From Halomarina pelagica (lineage in GTDB: Archaea > Halobacteriota > Halobacteria > Halobacteriales > Haloarculaceae), in the NCBI RefSeq assembly GCF_024228315.1, contig NZ_CP100455.1, positions 62,001 to 126,000 on the forward strand: DNA of 64,000 nt, written 5' to 3'. Made by a program: the position numbers and the translations under genes. The notes under the pieces are model-generated. The model was given only the letters and a program-made list of their open reading frames with translations, was not told the origin of the DNA and ran no database searches. Positions 61,026-64,000 of this stretch are shown here, piece by piece; the first letter of the stretch is position 1, and each line of letters opens with the position of its first letter.

Positions 61026-61181
61026 GAGGGAGCCACCGGCGGCCTGGGACAAATGTGTATCTATCGACAACCGGATTGCCGCAAGTCGCCGCCGCCCGGA
61101 GCGGGGTTCGTAGAGTGCCCCGATCGGTTGTCTTTAGTAGCCACGTCGCGGACTCTCACCCTATCGGGTGAGACGAGAGAC
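61026..61181. promoter_or_regulatory. Divergent promoter region between two MFS genes
   Basis: AT-rich boxes are at about 61053-61062 for the minus gene and GTCTTTAGTAG (61129-61139) for the plus gene, the latter implying a leader of about 20 nt before GTG 61182. The middle is GC-rich without a dyad I can name. Confidence 0.4.
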
Positions 61182-62450
61182 GTGACCGCGAACGAGAACC
61201 GACGGGAACGAATCCAGCGGTTCGCCATCGGCGTCGCCGCGGCGGCGAACAAGGGCAGAGCCGTCCTGATGGGGACGGCGATGGCCGTCTACATCGGCCA
61301 GGTCGGCACGCCCCTCGCGGTGAGCCTCGTGTTCACCGTCTACTGGTTCGGGCTGATGGTCTTCTCGCCCGTCGCGGGGGCCGTCGCCGACGTGACCGGC
61401 CGCCGTCGCGCGGTGCTCGTGGGGACGGCGCTCCTCTCGACGCTCGCCGTCCTGCCGCTCGTCGTCGTCGACGGCGTCCGGGAACTGCTCGCGTTCCGCG
61501 GCCTGTTCGCGGTCTTCGCCGCCGGGTTCCTGCCTGTGATGCTCGCGATCGTGAGCGATCGCGGCGGCGCGGAGGCGCGCGGCCAGTCGCTCGGCTTCTT
61601 CAACAGCACGCAGGCCGTCGGCTTCACGCTGGCGCAGTTCTTCGCCGGCGTCCTCCTCGGACTGGTGGCACCGTGGACGCTCTACCTCGTCGTCGCCGCC
61701 GTCAGCGCGAGCGTCGCCGTCGCCGTGGTCTTCGTGCGCGATCCGACGCCGCCGAACGCGGGGTCGCCGACGCTCGCCGAACTGACCGCCGAGGTGCGGA
61801 CGCGGCTCCTCCCGGCGAGGGCGGACCGCGACCACCTCGCCAACAACGGACTGAAGTGGCTCTACGTGGCCGTCCTCCTGCGGAACATGACCGTCCTCGG
61901 GACGTCGAGCCTCCTCCCCATCTACCTCGTCGGCGAGATCGGCGTCACGGAGTTCGTGATGGGCACGCTCCTGGCGATCAACCCGGCCGCGCAGATGCTC
62001 TTCATGTACCTGTTCGGCCACGTCGCCGACGCCTCCGGGCGGAAGCCGCTGATCGTCTACGGGATGGCGGGCGCGGGCGTCCACGCGCTGATCGTCACCG
62101 CCGCCGTCGTGCCCGCGTCGGTGCCGGTTCGCGCCGTCGTCGTCGCCGCCTCGTTTCTCGTGCTCGCGGCGGCCTACTCCTCGGAGACGACGGGCACCTA
62201 CGCGTTCATCGGCGACGTCTCACCCGAAGAGCGCGGGTCCGAACTGATGGGGTTGCACTCGACGGCCCGCGGCCTCGGCGGCGTCGTCGGGCCGGTCGTC
62301 GTCGGCGGTCTGGCGACGCTGTTCGGTTACGAGGTGGCCTTCGTCTCTGGGAGCCTGCTCGCGTTCGCCGCCACGGCGCTGGTCGCCCGCTCCCTCGTCG
62401 AGAGCTACCCGACGGCGCGGCGACGGGGTCACGTCCCCGTCGAGGACTGA
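61182..62450 (+). CDS. MFS transporter
   Basis: 422 aa from GTG 61182. The preceding frame back to 61005 lies over the divergent promoter and encodes no plausible protein. The N-terminal RRERIQRF segment leads to twelve hydrophobic helices; the loop ADVTGRRRAVL lies near residue 67. It differs from the neighbouring carrier, so they are not a recent duplication. Four copies of CTGAC (62447-62466) follow the stop. It converges with the HpaI aldolase at 62503 and is likely the importer for that enzyme's pathway. Confidence 0.85.
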   Translation: MTANENRRERIQRFAIGVAAAANKGRAVLMGTAMAVYIGQVGTPLAVSLVFTVYWFGLMVFSPVAGAVADVTGRRRAVLVGTALLSTLAVLPLVVVDGVRELLAFRGLFAVFAAGFLPVMLAIVSDRGGAEARGQSLGFFNSTQAVGFTLAQFFAGVLLGLVAPWTLYLVVAAVSASVAVAVVFVRDPTPPNAGSPTLAELTAEVRTRLLPARADRDHLANNGLKWLYVAVLLRNMTVLGTSSLLPIYLVGEIGVTEFVMGTLLAINPAAQMLFMYLFGHVADASGRKPLIVYGMAGAGVHALIVTAAVVPASVPVRAVVVAASFLVLAAAYSSETTGTYAFIGDVSPEERGSELMGLHSTARGLGGVVGPVVVGGLATLFGYEVAFVSGSLLAFAATALVARSLVESYPTARRRGHVPVED

Positions 62451-62502
62451 CCTGACCTGACCTGACCGGCGAGGGACCGGTACGGCGGTACGATCGACCG
62501 CG

Positions 62503-63285
62503 TCACTCGTCGGTGACGGCCGCCCAGTCGCCGTACACCCGTCGGACGGCGTCGAACTCGTAGCCGCCGAGGACGATCCGGTATCCCTCGTCGACCGCGG
62601 CCCGGGCGTCGTCGACGTCGGCTGCGACCCTGCCGACGGGGACGCCGGCGTCGAGGCAGGCGTCGCGTATCGCGGCGACCGTCTCCGTCACCTCCTCGTC
62701 GTCGACGGCCTCGCCGTGGCCGAGCGAGTGCGTCAGGTCGCGGTGACCGACGAAGACGAAACCGAGGTCGGGGACCGCGAGGACGTCGTCGAGGTCGTCT
62801 ACGGCCGCCGCCGTCTCCAGCATCACGCCGAGCGTGGTGGCGGCGTCCTCGCGTTCGAGGTACCCCTCGTACGCCCCGCCCCAGCGGTTTGCGCGGGTGC
62901 CCGCGATCCCCCGGTCGCCCACCCCGCCGTCGAACGCGAAGCGCGTCGCCGCCACCGCCTCGCGGACCTCCCCCGCCGTCTCGATTCGGGGCACCAGGAG
63001 CGTCCGCACGCCCGTCTCGAGCACCTTCCGGACGAGCGGCGGGTGGGGGTCCGGAAGCCGGACCACGGGGTCGATGCCGGTCAGTTCGGCGGCCCGGACG
63101 AGGTTCTCCATCGTCGCGCTGTCGGTGGGGCTGTGGCCGCCCGCGTGCTCGTAGTCCAGGAGGACGAAGTCGAGTCCCACGTCGCCGTACACCTCGACGA
63201 GCGTCGGCGTCGGTACCCGGGCGACCGCGCCGACGGACGCTTTCCCCGCCGCCAGTCGCCGCCGCAACGTGTCGTAGCCCTGCAT
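62503..63285 (-). CDS. HpcH/HpaI aldolase family protein, variant with long loop
   Basis: 260 aa. LDYEHAGG with the His near 45, RLPDPHP near 75, PRIETAGE near 102, a FDGGVGDRGIAG segment in place of the usual PPxGxRG, LETAAAV with the metal Glu, and GHRDLTHSLG with the metal Asp near 188. This is the second long-loop copy, similar to 47390. GHRDLTHSLG departs from the usual GPxDLSxSxG, so the active site is more divergent. It is divergent from the DapA-type gene at 63451, suggesting a joint pathway. Confidence 0.82.
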   Translation of the reverse strand: MQGYDTLRRRLAAGKASVGAVARVPTPTLVEVYGDVGLDFVLLDYEHAGGHSPTDSATMENLVRAAELTGIDPVVRLPDPHPPLVRKVLETGVRTLLVPRIETAGEVREAVAATRFAFDGGVGDRGIAGTRANRWGGAYEGYLEREDAATTLGVMLETAAAVDDLDDVLAVPDLGFVFVGHRDLTHSLGHGEAVDDEEVTETVAAIRDACLDAGVPVGRVAADVDDARAAVDEGYRIVLGGYEFDAVRRVYGDWAAVTDE

Positions 63286-63450
63286 CGTCCCGTTACTCGG
63301 GTCACGCTGGCAAATAGCTATGCTCCGGGCGGCGCGTCACACCCCCGTCGTCCTGCGGGCCGCGACCGCCGACGGGGCGAATCGACGAACGCTCGGTGGC
63401 CGCGACGGCAACCTTTTTGACCGTGGTCGCGTCTGTGGTACTCGATATCG
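63286..63450. promoter_or_regulatory. Divergent promoter region, HpaI aldolase / DapA-type lyase
   Basis: The 165-bp gap has AGCTATTTGC (minus strand, about 63310-63319) for the aldolase and ACCTTTTTGACC (63410-63421) for the lyase. The latter sits about 35 bp before ATG 63451. The rest is GC-rich. Confidence 0.4.
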
Positions 63451-64000
63451 ATGGGCTACGAGGAACTCAAAGACAGTCTCCGGGGCGTCGCGTTCACCAA
63501 CCCGACGCCGTTCAGCGAGGACCGCGAGGACGTACTGCACGACGAACTGGCGAGGAACGTCGAGTGGATGGTCGACCGGGGGGCGGGCGTCGTCATCCCC
63601 TGCGGGAACACGGGCGAGTACTACTCGCTGTCGATGGACGAGCGCGCCGAGGTGGTGGCGACGACGGTCGAGGCGGCCGGGGACGCGACGGTCGTCGGCG
63701 GCCTCGGCGGGAGCACGAAGTCGGTGCTGCACCTCCTGTCGCGGTACGAGGCCGCGGGCGTCGACGCGGTGATGGTGATGCATCCGGTCCACACCTACGT
63801 GCACCACGAGGGGATCCGCCGCTACTACGAGCGGATACTCGAGGCGACCGACCTCGGGGTCGTCCTCTACAAGCGCGGGCCCGAGCTGACGGCCGACCAC
63901 CTCGCGGCGCTGGCCGAGTACGACAACGTCGTCGCCGTCAAGTACGCCGACAACGACGTCAAGGCGTTCTCGCAGGCCGTCTCCGACGTCGAGGGCGACG
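63451..64000 (+). CDS. DapA-family dehydratase/lyase (5-keto-4-deoxyglucarate dehydratase-like), 3' end outside window
   Basis: The first 183 residues are visible. CGNTGEYYSLSMDE near residue 51 resembles the GGTGEFFSL-type motif of 5-dehydro-4-deoxyglucarate dehydratase, with an Asn in place of Gly. The Tyr is in VVLYKRGPE near 136 and the Schiff-base Lys in AVKYADND near 163. It may convert the product of the glucarate-dehydratase-like enzyme at 49277 to 2-oxoglutarate semialdehyde, or act as an aldolase. Its stop lies past the right edge. Confidence 0.82.
   Translation, partial: MGYEELKDSLRGVAFTNPTPFSEDREDVLHDELARNVEWMVDRGAGVVIPCGNTGEYYSLSMDERAEVVATTVEAAGDATVVGGLGGSTKSVLHLLSRYEAAGVDAVMVMHPVHTYVHHEGIRRYYERILEATDLGVVLYKRGPELTADHLAALAEYDNVVAVKYADNDVKAFSQAVSDVEGD

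Noticed and set aside
62447-62466. Four tandem CTGAC copies after the MFS stop
   Set aside because: Too short and isolated to call a functional repeat; likely slippage.

Overview
The window is haloarchaeal chromosome or megaplasmid DNA. GC is very high, predicted proteins are strongly acidic (Asp/Glu-rich), secreted proteins carry twin-arginine signals, and most genes have an AT-rich TATA-like box about 25-35 bp upstream of the start codon with little or no leader. I count about 61 protein genes, including one partial at each edge. I see no tRNA, rRNA or CRISPR array. No gene-free stretch exceeds 300 bases; the longest is about 205 bp.\n\nAlmost every gene is catabolic, and the theme is breakdown of sugar acids and other hydroxy/keto acids. 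Ten enolase-superfamily (mandelate racemase/muconate lactonizing enzyme type) genes lie in about 50 kb: 783, 4789, 5962, 24443, 25817, 34027, 35691, 43544, 44763 and 49277. With them are a split UxaA-type dehydratase (15250-17890), a mannonate-dehydratase-like protein (19389), three DapA-family lyases (21681, 48319, 63451), three HpcH/HpaI aldolases (29298, 47390, 62503), an FAH-family hydrolase (13265), an RraA-type aldolase (2741), a four-carbon acid-sugar kinase (17982), an SMP-30 lactonase (57019) and several dehydrogenases.\n\nLayout. 1-7 kb: KARI-like reductase, three enolase-superfamily genes, two SDRs, RraA, cupin. 7-12 kb: complete CUT1-type ABC sugar importer. 12-20 kb: MFS, FAH hydrolase, Gfo/Idh/MocA oxidoreductase, split UxaA dehydratase, kinase, UxuA-like. 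20-30 kb: threonine-synthase-like, DapA, Tat-exported cyclase, two enolases, tungsten aldehyde oxidoreductase with MoaD-like proteins, HpaI aldolase. 30-36 kb: LutB/LutA fusion and LutC, HAD phosphatase, two enolases. 36.97-38.57 kb: one IS1341-type tnpB element, the only mobile element seen. 38.7-42.2 kb: 2-oxoacid dehydrogenase E1alpha, E1beta and E2. 42-55 kb: two MFS carriers, three enolases (one glucarate-dehydratase-like), two amidases, aldolases, a FAD-linked 2-hydroxyacid dehydrogenase and an LDH2-type dehydrogenase. 55-64 kb: hydroxyacyl-CoA/gulonate-type dehydrogenase, lactonase, Rieske plus amidohydrolase module, two MFS carriers, and a terminal aldolase/lyase pair.\n\nInferred logic: importers (one ABC, five MFS) bring in acids or glycosides. 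Lactonase, oxidoreductases and amidases give free aldonic/aldaric acids, which the enolase-superfamily and UxaA enzymes dehydrate to 2-keto-3-deoxy acids. DapA, HpaI, FAH and RraA enzymes then cleave or further process these to pyruvate, glycolaldehyde, lactate or 2-oxoglutarate-type products. AOR, Lut proteins, FAD dehydrogenase and the 2-oxoacid dehydrogenase complex finish their oxidation. Substrates of individual enzymes cannot be read from the sequence. No classical transcription regulator is encoded, but several dyad-symmetric sites near promoters suggest regulators encoded outside the window.
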